A DNA stretch of 8,963 bases from an uncultured Pedobacter sp. (GTDB lineage Bacteria; Bacteroidota; Bacteroidia; Sphingobacteriales; Sphingobacteriaceae): contig CAMLDJ010000225.1 in NCBI GenBank assembly GCA_946478755.1, positions 1 to 8,963 of the forward strand. The letters run 5' to 3'. The position numbers and the translations under genes are program-made. Below are positions 1 to 6,417 of this stretch, piece after piece; the first letter of the stretch is position 1, and the number at the start of each line of letters is the position of its first letter. The notes under the pieces are model-generated. The model did not search any database. It was not told the DNA's origin and saw nothing but the letters and a program-made list of their open reading frames with translations.

Positions 1-580
1 CGGAATGACGGGCAATGATGTCATACAATTCCTTTTTGATTTTCATCATTTCCCTAAGGTTGATCTCCATATCTGCAGCCACTCCCTGTGCACCGCCTGA
101 GGGTTGATGCAGCATTACCCTCGAATGCTTCAACGCTGACCTTTTCCCTTTTGCGCCCGCACAAAGTAAAACGGATGCCATGGACGCAGCCATCCCTGTA
201 CAGATAGTTGCCACATCGGGTGTAATGTATTGCATGGTATCGTAGATGCCCAGGCCCGGATATACTGAACCGCCGGGAGAGTTGATGTAAATATGTATAT
301 CACGCTTCTCATCCACAGACTGCAGGAACAGCAGCTGCGCTTGTATGATATTGGCAATCTGATCGTCTACCGCCTGACCGAGAAAAATGATGCGGTCCAT
401 CATGAGCCGCGAAAACACATCCAGCTGGGTAACGTTCAACTGCCTTTCTTCCATGATATGTGGTGTCATAGCACTTGGAAAATTGCTGCTGTTAATTCGG
501 GCCATATAGCGGTCTACAGATAACCCATTGACATGGCGGTGCCCCGCCGCATATTTGCGGAATTCATTTCTAATGTTCAT
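1..580 (-). CDS. clpP: ATP-dependent Clp protease proteolytic subunit ClpP (3' end cut by window edge)
   Basis: This is the serine peptidase subunit of the Clp protease, which forms a cytoplasmic barrel and degrades proteins fed to it by an AAA+ unfoldase such as ClpX or ClpC. About 193 residues are visible from an ATG at 578-580. The core is clear: VFSRLMMDRIIFLG (about 55-68), INSPGGSVYPGLGIYDTMQ (99-117), the nucleophile Ser133 in TGMAASMASVLLCAGA, and His158 in MLHQPSGGAQG. The handle helix follows and the window ends near RHS, so the third catalytic residue (Asp) is outside. About 37 residues precede the usual family start (MTPHIMEERQ), which could be a propeptide or an overlong start. 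Ser-Met-Ala-Ser replaces the more usual Ser-Met-Gly-Ala after the nucleophile. The gene follows a sigma factor and its small partner with a 17-nt gap. tig and clpX are not adjacent on the visible side, so a second ClpP copy is likely. Identity as ClpP is certain; paralogue status is inferred. Confidence 0.95.
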   Translation of the reverse strand, partial: MNIRNEFRKYAAGHRHVNGLSVDRYMARINSSNFPSAMTPHIMEERQLNVTQLDVFSRLMMDRIIFLGQAVDDQIANIIQAQLLFLQSVDEKRDIHIYINSPGGSVYPGLGIYDTMQYITPDVATICTGMAASMASVLLCAGAKGKRSALKHSRVMLHQPSGGAQGVAADMEINLREMMKIKKELYDIIARHS

Positions 581-597
581 ACAATGTATTTTAAGGA

Positions 598-864
598 TTA
601 TTTAAACAGGCGTAATATTTTAGCTGCAAATGTGTGTGGCCGGGTATCGTTAAACAATTGCTGATGCACAGCATCAATCTCGGCTTTTAATCTCTTCCGC
701 CCATATTGCTGGATCAGCGCATGGGCCTGTTGTTGCTGGACTACCTTCTCTCGCAGGTCATCGTCCAGGATCAACCGGACTTCGAACAAAAAATCCTCCG
801 CCCCAGGCACCAGCCGAAATAAATGATCGTCTATAGCTTTGATCTCATTCAAGGAAGTCCTCAT
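598..864 (-). CDS. Small soluble sigma-factor-associated protein, possible anti-sigma factor (88 aa)
   Basis: This small cytoplasmic protein of 88 residues is probably mostly helical and has no membrane segment or signal peptide. An N-terminal half (IKAIDDHLFRLV, then FEVRLILDDDLREKVVQQQQ, about 8-46) resembles the N-terminal cytoplasmic part of Bacteroidota anti-sigma-like proteins, which typically read 'ID.YL.G.L...E...FE..L..D..L..EV'. A YGRKRLKAEIDAVHQQLF stretch (54-71) and a short basic tail ending KILRLFK follow. Its ATG lies inside the end of the upstream sigma factor gene, with a 20-nt overlap in another frame, so the two are very likely co-translated and their products may act together. 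It has no zinc-binding HxxxCxxC motif, so it is not a ZAS-type anti-sigma factor. The anti-sigma role is inferred from context and general resemblance only; an adaptor for the downstream ClpP is an alternative. Confidence 0.8.
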   Translation of the reverse strand: MRTSLNEIKAIDDHLFRLVPGAEDFLFEVRLILDDDLREKVVQQQQAHALIQQYGRKRLKAEIDAVHQQLFNDTRPHTFAAKILRLFK

Positions 865-1399
865 AGCTTAGTGATTTTTGTTTAACATGATCCCGGACTT
901 TCTCCAGGCATTTGTATTTCTGAACAGTGGCAGAGCGGATACTGGTGTAACCAAACAGATTCGCCAGTTGCTGAACCGGCAATTTATCGTAATAAAATGC
1001 CTTAAGTATTTCCATGCACTTTTGCCCTGAGGTTTCCAGATAATGCATCAGCTTTTCGGTCACAAAATTTGGTTGCCTGTCTTCATTTAAAATCTTAGGA
1101 TCAATCTCCTCAAGCGGTACGTTTATACTGCTGCTCCGATATTTTTGCAGCCAGAGGTGTTTGGCAATTCCAAACAAATAAGCATTGTCGTTCCGGGCTA
1201 TGGCCGTCGCATCTTTACCAGCTACTGCCCGTTCATAGTAAATGATCAGCGCATCCTGAAAAACGTCTTTAGCCTCTTCAAAAGATCCACCCATCCTGCT
1301 CACATATCTCGACAAGACCGGAAAACCTTTTTTATAAAGTGCAGTAAAAAGTGTTTCACGTGTTATTGCTGTATTTCCGGAAATCATAATTGCTTCCAT
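845..1399 (-). CDS. ECF-type RNA polymerase sigma factor (sigma-70 family)
   Basis: This 184-residue protein has the two-domain layout of an ECF sigma factor, which directs RNA polymerase to a limited promoter set. Region 2 is visible as EEAKDVFQDALIIYYER (about 41-57; the DVFQDALI core binds the beta' clamp) and NAYLFGIAKHLWLQKYR (about 72-88). Region 4 carries the helix-turn-helix around CMEILKAFYYDKLPVQQLA and FGYTSIRSATVQKYKCLEKV (about 128-168), where the GYxSxxSxxxxKYKCLxKV pattern is typical of a Bacteroidota branch that sits beside small partner proteins. The first ATG (1397-1399) is used here; Met5 at 1385-1387 is a possible alternative. The 3' end overlaps the 88-aa gene by 20 nt. 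The gene starts 45 nt after the MFS transporter stop, so it may be read through from the tetR operon, have its own promoter (see 1417-1424), or both. The target promoters cannot be told from this window. Confidence 0.92.
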   Translation of the reverse strand: MEAIMISGNTAITRETLFTALYKKGFPVLSRYVSRMGGSFEEAKDVFQDALIIYYERAVAGKDATAIARNDNAYLFGIAKHLWLQKYRSSSINVPLEEIDPKILNEDRQPNFVTEKLMHYLETSGQKCMEILKAFYYDKLPVQQLANLFGYTSIRSATVQKYKCLEKVRDHVKQKSLSYEDFLE

Positions 1400-1416
1400 A
1401 AACTGTTGTTTAATAA

Positions 1417-1424
1417 CAAGTGTA
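1417..1424 (-). promoter_or_regulatory. Possible -7 promoter element for the sigma factor operon
   Basis: Read on the minus strand this is TACACTTG, one mismatch from the Bacteroidota -7 consensus TAnnTTTG, and it ends 17 nt before the sigma factor ATG. No good TTTG appears about 19 nt upstream, so the match rests on the -7 box alone. A small inverted repeat, TTGTT-N4-AACAA (1406-1419), overlaps its downstream edge and would cover the expected start of transcription. In an AT-rich 45-nt gap such matches can arise by chance. Confidence 0.3.
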
Positions 1425-1444
1425 AATTATTCGGTAAATATCAC

Positions 1445-2737
1445 CTATAAATTTAAAGATTCTTTCTTTTTAACCATCACACTCACCCGGTAAACCAAAA
1501 ATATACAAACTACAATCACTACAGAGACAACAATTCCCAGGGTATCATAATGGCGCAACGGGCTGGTCTTTGTTTCCTGTGTTACAATCAATCCTGCGCA
1601 CAAGGCAGCGATACCACCCGCCATTTGTTGTAAAGAAGCGTTCACACTCATAAAGGCACCCCTGTCTTTGAGATCAGGAATGCTCATCGTAAGTGTTGTA
1701 GCCGGGATCATTCTGCTCATCACCCCCATAAACAATACCATATTGATGACCACCACCTGCCATAACGGAACCGGTGTAAGGTTGGTATAGATCAGGATCA
1801 GGATGATCGCAAGTATTGATCCTCCTGTAAATACCATGAACTTATCCACTTTATCACTCAATTTACCAATCATGGGCATGATCACTATGGAAGCCAGCCC
1901 GGTAAACATAAATACCAAAGGCAATTCCTGCTGGGTAATGTTGATGTTATTGATCAGATAAGCGCTCCCAAAAGGCATCAGCATAAAGCCACCTACACTT
2001 AAAAAGGCCGTTGCTATAAATCCCGTTTGATAGGAGCGGTTGGAAACCGCATGCCATAAATGCAGAAAGGGGCTCTTATCTGATTGCACCGCAAGATGCT
2101 TATTGATCGGGTTAACCTTAAGCAAAATGACTATAGCGATGATCACCGCTAAGATCACAATCATTAAAAAGGCGGAATGCCAGCCCCAGATATTTGCGAG
2201 GTAAAGACCAATCGGAATGCCCAGCACCTGACTTGCCGCAAATGCCATCTGTACAAAACCCATTACCCGCCCACGCTGGTGAACCGCAAAGAGGTCTGTG
2301 ATTATCGTCATGGAAATGGCCCCAATCACTCCACCAAATAATCCGGTGATAATTCTCGCTCCGAGCAGCATTTCATAGGTGGTGGATAGCGCACAAGATA
2401 AGGTGCCGACAATGAAACCAGCGTAAAAGAACAAAAGCAGCTTTTTACGGTCAAACTTGTCAGCAAAACCAGCCGCCAGAATACCCGAGGCACCGGCACT
2501 AAAAGCATAAGAAGAAACAACAAGTCCAAAACCTTTAGGACTTATTGACAATGCCTTAATTAAATAATCACCAAGTGGCGCCAGTACCATAAAATCGAGT
2601 ACTATGGTAAACTGCAATAAAGCGAGTAAAGCAATGATCAGGATCTGGTAGGAGCTGAAAGGTTCGGCGCTGTCTTTTATACGTGGTTGTTCCATGGTTA
2701 ATGACGAGGTGTCAGTGGATTTATCTTTTAAAATCAT
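1445..2737 (-). CDS. MFS transporter, DHA1-type drug/metabolite efflux
   Basis: This is a 430-residue inner-membrane carrier of the major facilitator superfamily, most like proton-coupled efflux pumps of the DHA1 (12-helix) type; the substrate is unknown. After a polar N-terminus the first helix (about 32-52) ends in VLDFMVLAPLG, a form frequent in Bacteroidota DHA1 proteins. The loop between helices 2 and 3 carries signature motif A as GFADKFDRKK (about 90-99), and a degenerate second copy, GKLSDKVDKF, appears at the equivalent place in the C-terminal half. Many further hydrophobic segments are consistent with 12 helices, and the C-terminus is basic (VKKKESLNL). The frame is open up to an ATG at 2774-2776, but that start would overlap the upstream gene by 29 nt. 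I chose the ATG at 2735-2737, 10 nt after the upstream stop and preceded by a purine-rich GGGAAAA; an ATG at 2693-2695 is also possible. Its place behind a TetR repressor supports inducible efflux. Confidence 0.9.
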   Translation of the reverse strand: MILKDKSTDTSSLTMEQPRIKDSAEPFSSYQILIIALLALLQFTIVLDFMVLAPLGDYLIKALSISPKGFGLVVSSYAFSAGASGILAAGFADKFDRKKLLLFFYAGFIVGTLSCALSTTYEMLLGARIITGLFGGVIGAISMTIITDLFAVHQRGRVMGFVQMAFAASQVLGIPIGLYLANIWGWHSAFLMIVILAVIIAIVILLKVNPINKHLAVQSDKSPFLHLWHAVSNRSYQTGFIATAFLSVGGFMLMPFGSAYLINNINITQQELPLVFMFTGLASIVIMPMIGKLSDKVDKFMVFTGGSILAIILILIYTNLTPVPLWQVVVINMVLFMGVMSRMIPATTLTMSIPDLKDRGAFMSVNASLQQMAGGIAALCAGLIVTQETKTSPLRHYDTLGIVVSVVIVVCIFLVYRVSVMVKKKESLNL

Positions 2738-2747
2738 TTGGTTTTCC

Positions 2748-2975
2748 CTAGGTGAGCACTTCACAATGATAACCACTTTTAGTTATCAGGTTGATGACTT
2801 CTTCATGTTTTAATTCAGGGGATACGATCCGTAATACGCAATCTATATCCTGCAGATCCACTGTCCATTGATCGATCTGATATTCGTCCATAACTTTACC
2901 TATATACCGCTTATCTCCTTCAGTTCGAATATCAGTTTTAAAAAGGAGGATATGTTCAATATTAATGTTCATCAT
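2748..2975 (-). CDS. Small HMA-fold-like protein lacking the CxxC metal site (75 aa)
   Basis: This 75-residue cytoplasmic protein has a beta-alpha-beta-beta-alpha-beta pattern like a heavy-metal-associated (HMA) domain: strand HILLFKTDI (about 8-16), helix DKRYIGKVMDEY (about 21-32), strands around QWTVDLQDIDCVLRIVS (about 36-52), helix KHEEVINLITKSG (about 56-68) and a final strand YHCEVL. The MxCxxC motif expected in the first loop is absent (TDIRTEGD instead); the two cysteines, in CVLRI and YHCEV, are not in a metal-binding arrangement. Similar CxxC-less proteins, with a KTxI start and a WxVDLxDxDxVLRI core, are familiar in Bacteroidota but have no known function that I can name. The gene lies 30 nt after tetR and 10 nt before the MFS gene, so it is probably co-expressed with efflux. 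A role as ligand sensor or transporter accessory is possible but unproven. Two adjacent ATGs (2973-2975 and 2970-2972) could serve as start. Confidence 0.82.
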   Translation of the reverse strand: MMNINIEHILLFKTDIRTEGDKRYIGKVMDEYQIDQWTVDLQDIDCVLRIVSPELKHEEVINLITKSGYHCEVLT

Positions 2976-3005
2976 TCTAAAGTTTAACGTTACGTCTGCT
3001 GCAAA

Positions 3006-3596
3006 CTATTTTCTAAGTGCTTTAAGTACCAGATCAAATGTCCTCCAAAGTATTTCATCGGTTAAAACAAAGCGCTTTCCAGCCAGGCTTTGTCCTTCAT
3101 TATGAAATCTGATGAGATTGTATAGCGGAGCAAAGGCTACACTCCAATACGTCTCGAAAGGCATGTCTTCAATCTCCCCTCTTTCAATGGAGTTGTGTAC
3201 AAATTTTCCAAGGGGCTCCTTAAAGTGCTTGCTAAAAACATCGAGAATCTTTGGTTGATAGGTTGATGTGCGCAATTGTTCAATCATCTGTGCGGATAAA
3301 GGATTTTCAAACAGGCATTTTGCCCGGTTCTTCCATTGTTGCCTCAATCCTTCTTCAAATGAACACTCGGGATCAAAATCTTCCAGCATGATCGTGCTCA
3401 TGCGTTCGACTTCTTCTATACCTACTTTCAGGATCAGGTCATCTTTATCCTGATAATAAATATAAAGCGTCGCTACGGAAACCTTGCAGGATTTGGCCAG
3501 CTTGTTCATCGTAAAACCTTCAAAGCCAACATCAACCAGAAGTTCTATCGCTTTTTGCTTTACCAATTCTACCTTATTTATGTCTCTGGCACGCAT
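3006..3596 (-). CDS. TetR/AcrR family transcriptional repressor
   Basis: This 196-residue protein has a typical TetR layout. An N-terminal helix-turn-helix occupies about 8-55, with KAIELLVDVGFEGFTMNKLA followed by the recognition part VSVATLYIYYQDKDDLIL, which fits the family pattern VSxxTLYxYFxxKxxLL. An all-helical C-terminal half (about 60-196) would form the dimer and ligand pocket. Such proteins usually bind a palindrome near their own promoter and release it on binding a small molecule. Here a 26-bp palindrome with 11-bp arms overlaps the predicted -7 element just upstream (3616-3645). With the HMA-like and MFS genes following at 30 nt and 10 nt, the simplest reading is an autorepressed operon induced by a substrate of the pump. 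The C-terminal half is not one I can match to a particular ligand class. The start at 3594-3596 is the only sensible ATG, giving a full-length family member. Confidence 0.93.
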   Translation of the reverse strand: MRARDINKVELVKQKAIELLVDVGFEGFTMNKLAKSCKVSVATLYIYYQDKDDLILKVGIEEVERMSTIMLEDFDPECSFEEGLRQQWKNRAKCLFENPLSAQMIEQLRTSTYQPKILDVFSKHFKEPLGKFVHNSIERGEIEDMPFETYWSVAFAPLYNLIRFHNEGQSLAGKRFVLTDEILWRTFDLVLKALRK

Positions 3597-3615
3597 ATCA
3601 TTCTATATTGCGTAG

Positions 3616-3623
3616 CAAATATA
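3616..3623 (-). promoter_or_regulatory. Predicted -7 element of the tetR operon promoter
   Basis: On the minus strand this reads TATATTTG, a perfect match to the Bacteroidota -7 consensus TAnnTTTG. A TTTA (3644-3647), one base off the -33 consensus TTTG, lies 20 nt upstream, close to the usual 19. The box ends 19 nt before the tetR ATG and shares its first four bases with the palindrome at 3620-3645. Confidence 0.6.
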
Positions 3624-3645
3624 AATGAATATTCATTCATTTATA
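3620..3645. promoter_or_regulatory. 26-bp palindromic operator, probable TetR-family binding site
   Basis: Two perfect 11-bp arms, TATAAATGAAT and ATTCATTTATA, flank a 4-nt centre (ATTC). A shorter perfect 14-bp palindrome, AATGAATATTCATT, is nested inside at 3624-3637. The site covers the whole -33/-7 spacer and part of the -7 box of the predicted tetR promoter, so a bound dimer would block RNA polymerase. Size and position are what is expected for a TetR-family operator; that the adjacent repressor binds it is inferred. Confidence 0.65.
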
Positions 3646-3750
3646 AATTTATTTGCATTCTCCCTCTTTACAGTCTTTTCTGAGTTGTCTACGGAGGACA
3701 AGAGACCGGATAGCCAGCAACAGTTTCTTAAAGCAATAAAGCAGAATTAG

Positions 3751-5739
3751 TTAAGCCTGGAATTCGACCCAGTTGCCATCTTCTTTGATCAAAGCGATCA
3801 AATCATCCAGTGCCCCTGAGGCATTCACATTCTTCTTCACTACTTCTTTTCCTCGGTACAATGTGATTTTATCCGGCCCCGTACCTACATAGCCGTAATC
3901 CGCATCGGCCATTTCCCCAGGTCCGTTTACGATACAACCCATAATGCCAATTTTGATCCCTTTTAAATGATGAGTACGGGACCGGATCAGTTGCGTGGTT
4001 TCCTGCAGATCAAATAGAGTGCGCCCACAGCTTGGGCATGAGATGTACTCTGTTTTAGAGATTCTGGTTCTGGTGGCCTGTAGAATACCAAAGCTGGTAG
4101 AATTTATCGATGACAGGCCGATTGGATCTTTTGTGCTGATCCAGATACCGTCGCCGAAGCCATCAGTAAGCAATGCACCTAAATCGGTTGCTGCATACAA
4201 GGTCAGGTCATCCGCACTGATCGCCTCATATGTCCTTTTTATGATAACGGGAATCTGAACATTGTCATTCGCCAAAGCAACGAAGAATCCGCGTTGTGCC
4301 GCCATGCCATGAATGGCGCTGGTTTCCAATACGATGATCACATTCTCCTGTAAAACAGAAAAATCTACCACCTCATCGGTACTGATTTTAACCAGGTTCA
4401 AGTGTTCATCCCTAAGGTCAGTGCGCTGGTATTCCTGATAACTAAATATCGGATGGCAATTGTTCTTGTCTTTTAAACCCAGCCAGGTTTGATAATTATA
4501 GATTTGCTTAAGATTTCCCGGAAAAGAGAAAGAGGGCAGCTGGTCGCCCAGATAAACCAGGTCGCAAGCCTGATCGGCCATGTTGTATTTGTCCAGTACC
4601 GCGCTATATTTGTAGCCGGCCGACATTAAAAAATAAGGATCTTTTAAATTTTCAGCACTTACATCGAGCATTACTATCGGGTGATGGTGCCCACCGATGT
4701 GCTGCACAGGCTTCGTTATCCTGCGGTTGTACTCATAAGGATGGTAAGGTAGGTCCTTTATTGTAATTCCTGTTTCCGCATTCAGTCGCCCATTGCTTTC
4801 TGGCTTAATCGCTCTTTGTTCGTACCTTAAAGCCAATGCTCTCGCCACGGGGGCTTCAAATTCCGGATCTTCCGTTAAAGAGACCCTTATCGTATCCCCC
4901 AGGCCGTCCTCCAGCAAGGTACCAATGCCTACAGCCGATTTGATCCGGCCGTCTTCGCCATCCCCTGCTTCGGTTACCCCAAGATGTAAAGGATAATTCA
5001 TTCCTTCCTTTACCATGGTTTCAACAAGTAAACGGTAGGCCTGCACCATGACCTGTGTATTACTGGCTTTCATAGAGATCACCAGGTTATAATAATTGAG
5101 GTCTTCGCAGATGCGGATAAATTCCATTGCCGACTCGACCATCCCACGTGGAGTATCGCCGTAATGGCTTAGAATCCGATCCGACAATGAGCCATGATTG
5201 GTCCCGATACGCATCGCCGTACCATATTCTTTACAGATCTTTACCAATGGGGTAAATTTCTTATAAATGCGTTCCAGCTCAGCCCGATACGCCTGCTCCG
5301 TATATTCAATATTTTCGAAACGCTTTTTATCCGCGTAATTGCCAGGATTTACCCTTACCTTTTCAACAATCCGTGCCGCTGCTTCTGCTGCATTTGGCGT
5401 GAAATGGATATCCGCAACCAGCGGCACTGTATAACCCCGAAATCTTAATTCTTTTTTAATATTAGCCAGATTTTCTGCCTCTTTCATGCTGGGAGCAGTA
5501 ATGCGGACATATTCACAGCCGGAATTGACCATTCTGATGGTCTGCTCCACCGTTCCAGCCGTATCCATGGTATCTGTAGTGGTCATAGATTGAATCCGTA
5601 TCGGGTTCAGCCCTCCCATAGGGATATCACCAATGGACACTTCCCGGGTAAGGAACCGGGAGTATCGTGTTAAACTATTACAGTAGCCACCTGTTAAGGC
5701 ATTTGCTAACGCATGCTGACCAATTACGTCTTCCATCAT
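3751..5739 (-). CDS. ispG: 4-hydroxy-3-methylbut-2-en-1-yl diphosphate synthase IspG (GcpE), large three-domain form
   Basis: IspG catalyses the penultimate step of the non-mevalonate (MEP) isoprenoid pathway, the reductive ring-opening of 2-C-methyl-D-erythritol 2,4-cyclodiphosphate to HMBDP, with a [4Fe-4S] cluster. It is 662 residues long, against about 370 in E. coli, because an extra domain (roughly 330-545) sits between the TIM barrel and the cluster domain, the form known from plants and Bacteroidota. The barrel starts with TREVSIGDIPMGG and RIQSMTTTDTMDT (about 31-60) and includes GCEYVRITAPS. The C-terminal domain holds the cluster ligands Cys568 and Cys571 (CPSCGRTLFD), Cys602 (GIMGCIVNGPGE) and Glu609, so the enzyme should be active. 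The start is the first of two adjacent ATGs (5737-5739), leaving a roughly 30-residue leader before the conserved barrel. It lies 45 nt after the RDD gene with a likely promoter of its own, and the presence of ispG implies the host uses the MEP pathway. Confidence 0.98.
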   Translation of the reverse strand: MMEDVIGQHALANALTGGYCNSLTRYSRFLTREVSIGDIPMGGLNPIRIQSMTTTDTMDTAGTVEQTIRMVNSGCEYVRITAPSMKEAENLANIKKELRFRGYTVPLVADIHFTPNAAEAAARIVEKVRVNPGNYADKKRFENIEYTEQAYRAELERIYKKFTPLVKICKEYGTAMRIGTNHGSLSDRILSHYGDTPRGMVESAMEFIRICEDLNYYNLVISMKASNTQVMVQAYRLLVETMVKEGMNYPLHLGVTEAGDGEDGRIKSAVGIGTLLEDGLGDTIRVSLTEDPEFEAPVARALALRYEQRAIKPESNGRLNAETGITIKDLPYHPYEYNRRITKPVQHIGGHHHPIVMLDVSAENLKDPYFLMSAGYKYSAVLDKYNMADQACDLVYLGDQLPSFSFPGNLKQIYNYQTWLGLKDKNNCHPIFSYQEYQRTDLRDEHLNLVKISTDEVVDFSVLQENVIIVLETSAIHGMAAQRGFFVALANDNVQIPVIIKRTYEAISADDLTLYAATDLGALLTDGFGDGIWISTKDPIGLSSINSTSFGILQATRTRISKTEYISCPSCGRTLFDLQETTQLIRSRTHHLKGIKIGIMGCIVNGPGEMADADYGYVGTGPDKITLYRGKEVVKKNVNASGALDDLIALIKEDGNWVEFQA

Positions 5740-5753
5740 TTGTAAATCTGATA

Positions 5754-5761
5754 CAAAGATA
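5754..5761 (-). promoter_or_regulatory. Predicted -7 element of an ispG promoter
   Basis: On the minus strand this reads TATCTTTG, a perfect fit to TAnnTTTG, ending 14 nt before the ispG start codon. The expected -33 position reads CTTC, a poor match to TTTG, and the leader would be very short. It lies in the only sizeable gap of the right-hand gene row, which supports separate expression of this essential gene. Confidence 0.42.
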
Positions 5762-5784
5762 AAGATTAAGTTTATAAAGGGAAG

Positions 5785-6402
5785 TCAGATCAGCCTGTCT
5801 TTTATAACCAGGGTATCCGCAATCAGGTCATGCAGGCACTGCTGTTTTCTATTCAGGAAGCTATATAAATAGCCAATAAATAGGGTCATGACTGAAAAAA
5901 CCTTTGCTGCATTTCTGCCCAGTGAATTGGTAAGGCTGAGTCTCCCGCCCTTCATATCAGTTACCTTAATCTTCAATAGTCTTTTTCCAATGGTACCTTG
6001 CTTTTCAGAAGCTTCTGCCAGGCTGCCGTAAATAAATTTGGCTAAAGGAATAAGCGGCAGGCCCGAAAATGCCAGCATGGTGCGCTGTGCTTTATCACTC
6101 ACCACAATAAAGCCCAGCAATATTAGAAGTACATAGGCAAAGGTTAAAAAGAAATAATCAATTACAGCCGCCAACAGACGCTGGTCAAAAGAAGCAAAAT
6201 ATTGCGGCGCAGTAACCTGATGTGTAAAACCAAGAAGCTCACGCAGTTCCGGTAATTCGTGAGCTTCTTTATAGTCGTCCATCCCTGGTTTTCTAACAAA
6301 GGTCCCGGTTTGAATAGCAAGCCCCTTTAATTCTTGTAACCGGTATGGCCCTTCAGGTTTTCCGTTTATAACAATAATATATTCAGCTTTCTCCGCTTCC
6401 AT
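5785..6402 (-). CDS. RDD family membrane protein with N-terminal GYF_2 (DUF4339) domain
   Basis: This 205-residue protein joins two modules. Residues about 8-57 form a GYF_2/DUF4339 domain (YIIVINGKPEGPYRLQELK, with the GPY signature and a later acidic LPELRELL helix), a likely protein-protein contact module on the cytoplasmic side. Residues about 70-203 are an RDD domain with three predicted membrane helices (about 77-100, 110-127 and 165-184). The family residues are visible as FDQRLLAAVIDYFF, GTIGKRLLKIKV and a terminal LHDLIADTLVI. RDD proteins are widespread; some have been linked to ion transport, but most have no assigned function. The gene begins 15 nt after the LiaF-like gene, so it is probably part of the same transcript. 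Identification of both domains is firm; function is not known. Confidence 0.9.
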   Translation of the reverse strand: MEAEKAEYIIVINGKPEGPYRLQELKGLAIQTGTFVRKPGMDDYKEAHELPELRELLGFTHQVTAPQYFASFDQRLLAAVIDYFFLTFAYVLLILLGFIVVSDKAQRTMLAFSGLPLIPLAKFIYGSLAEASEKQGTIGKRLLKIKVTDMKGGRLSLTNSLGRNAAKVFSVMTLFIGYLYSFLNRKQQCLHDLIADTLVIKDRLI

Positions 6403-6417
6403 TTTTTGGTGATGAAC

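Noticed and set aside
130..357. 75-residue minus-strand open frame inside clpP
   Set aside because: It is an off-frame reading of the clpP region; the true frame carries all ClpP motifs and lacks a stop only because the gene runs off the window.
2985..2992. TAACGTTA palindrome between tetR and the HMA-like gene as an operator or internal promoter
   Set aside because: Eight bases is too short to be convincing, and the nearby TTTG and TTAAACTTT do not form a properly spaced promoter.
3685..3701. TTGTC-N7-GACAA inverted repeat after ispG as a terminator
   Set aside because: The stem is only 5 bp, with mismatches just outside it, and no T-run follows on the minus strand, so a rho-independent terminator is not supported.
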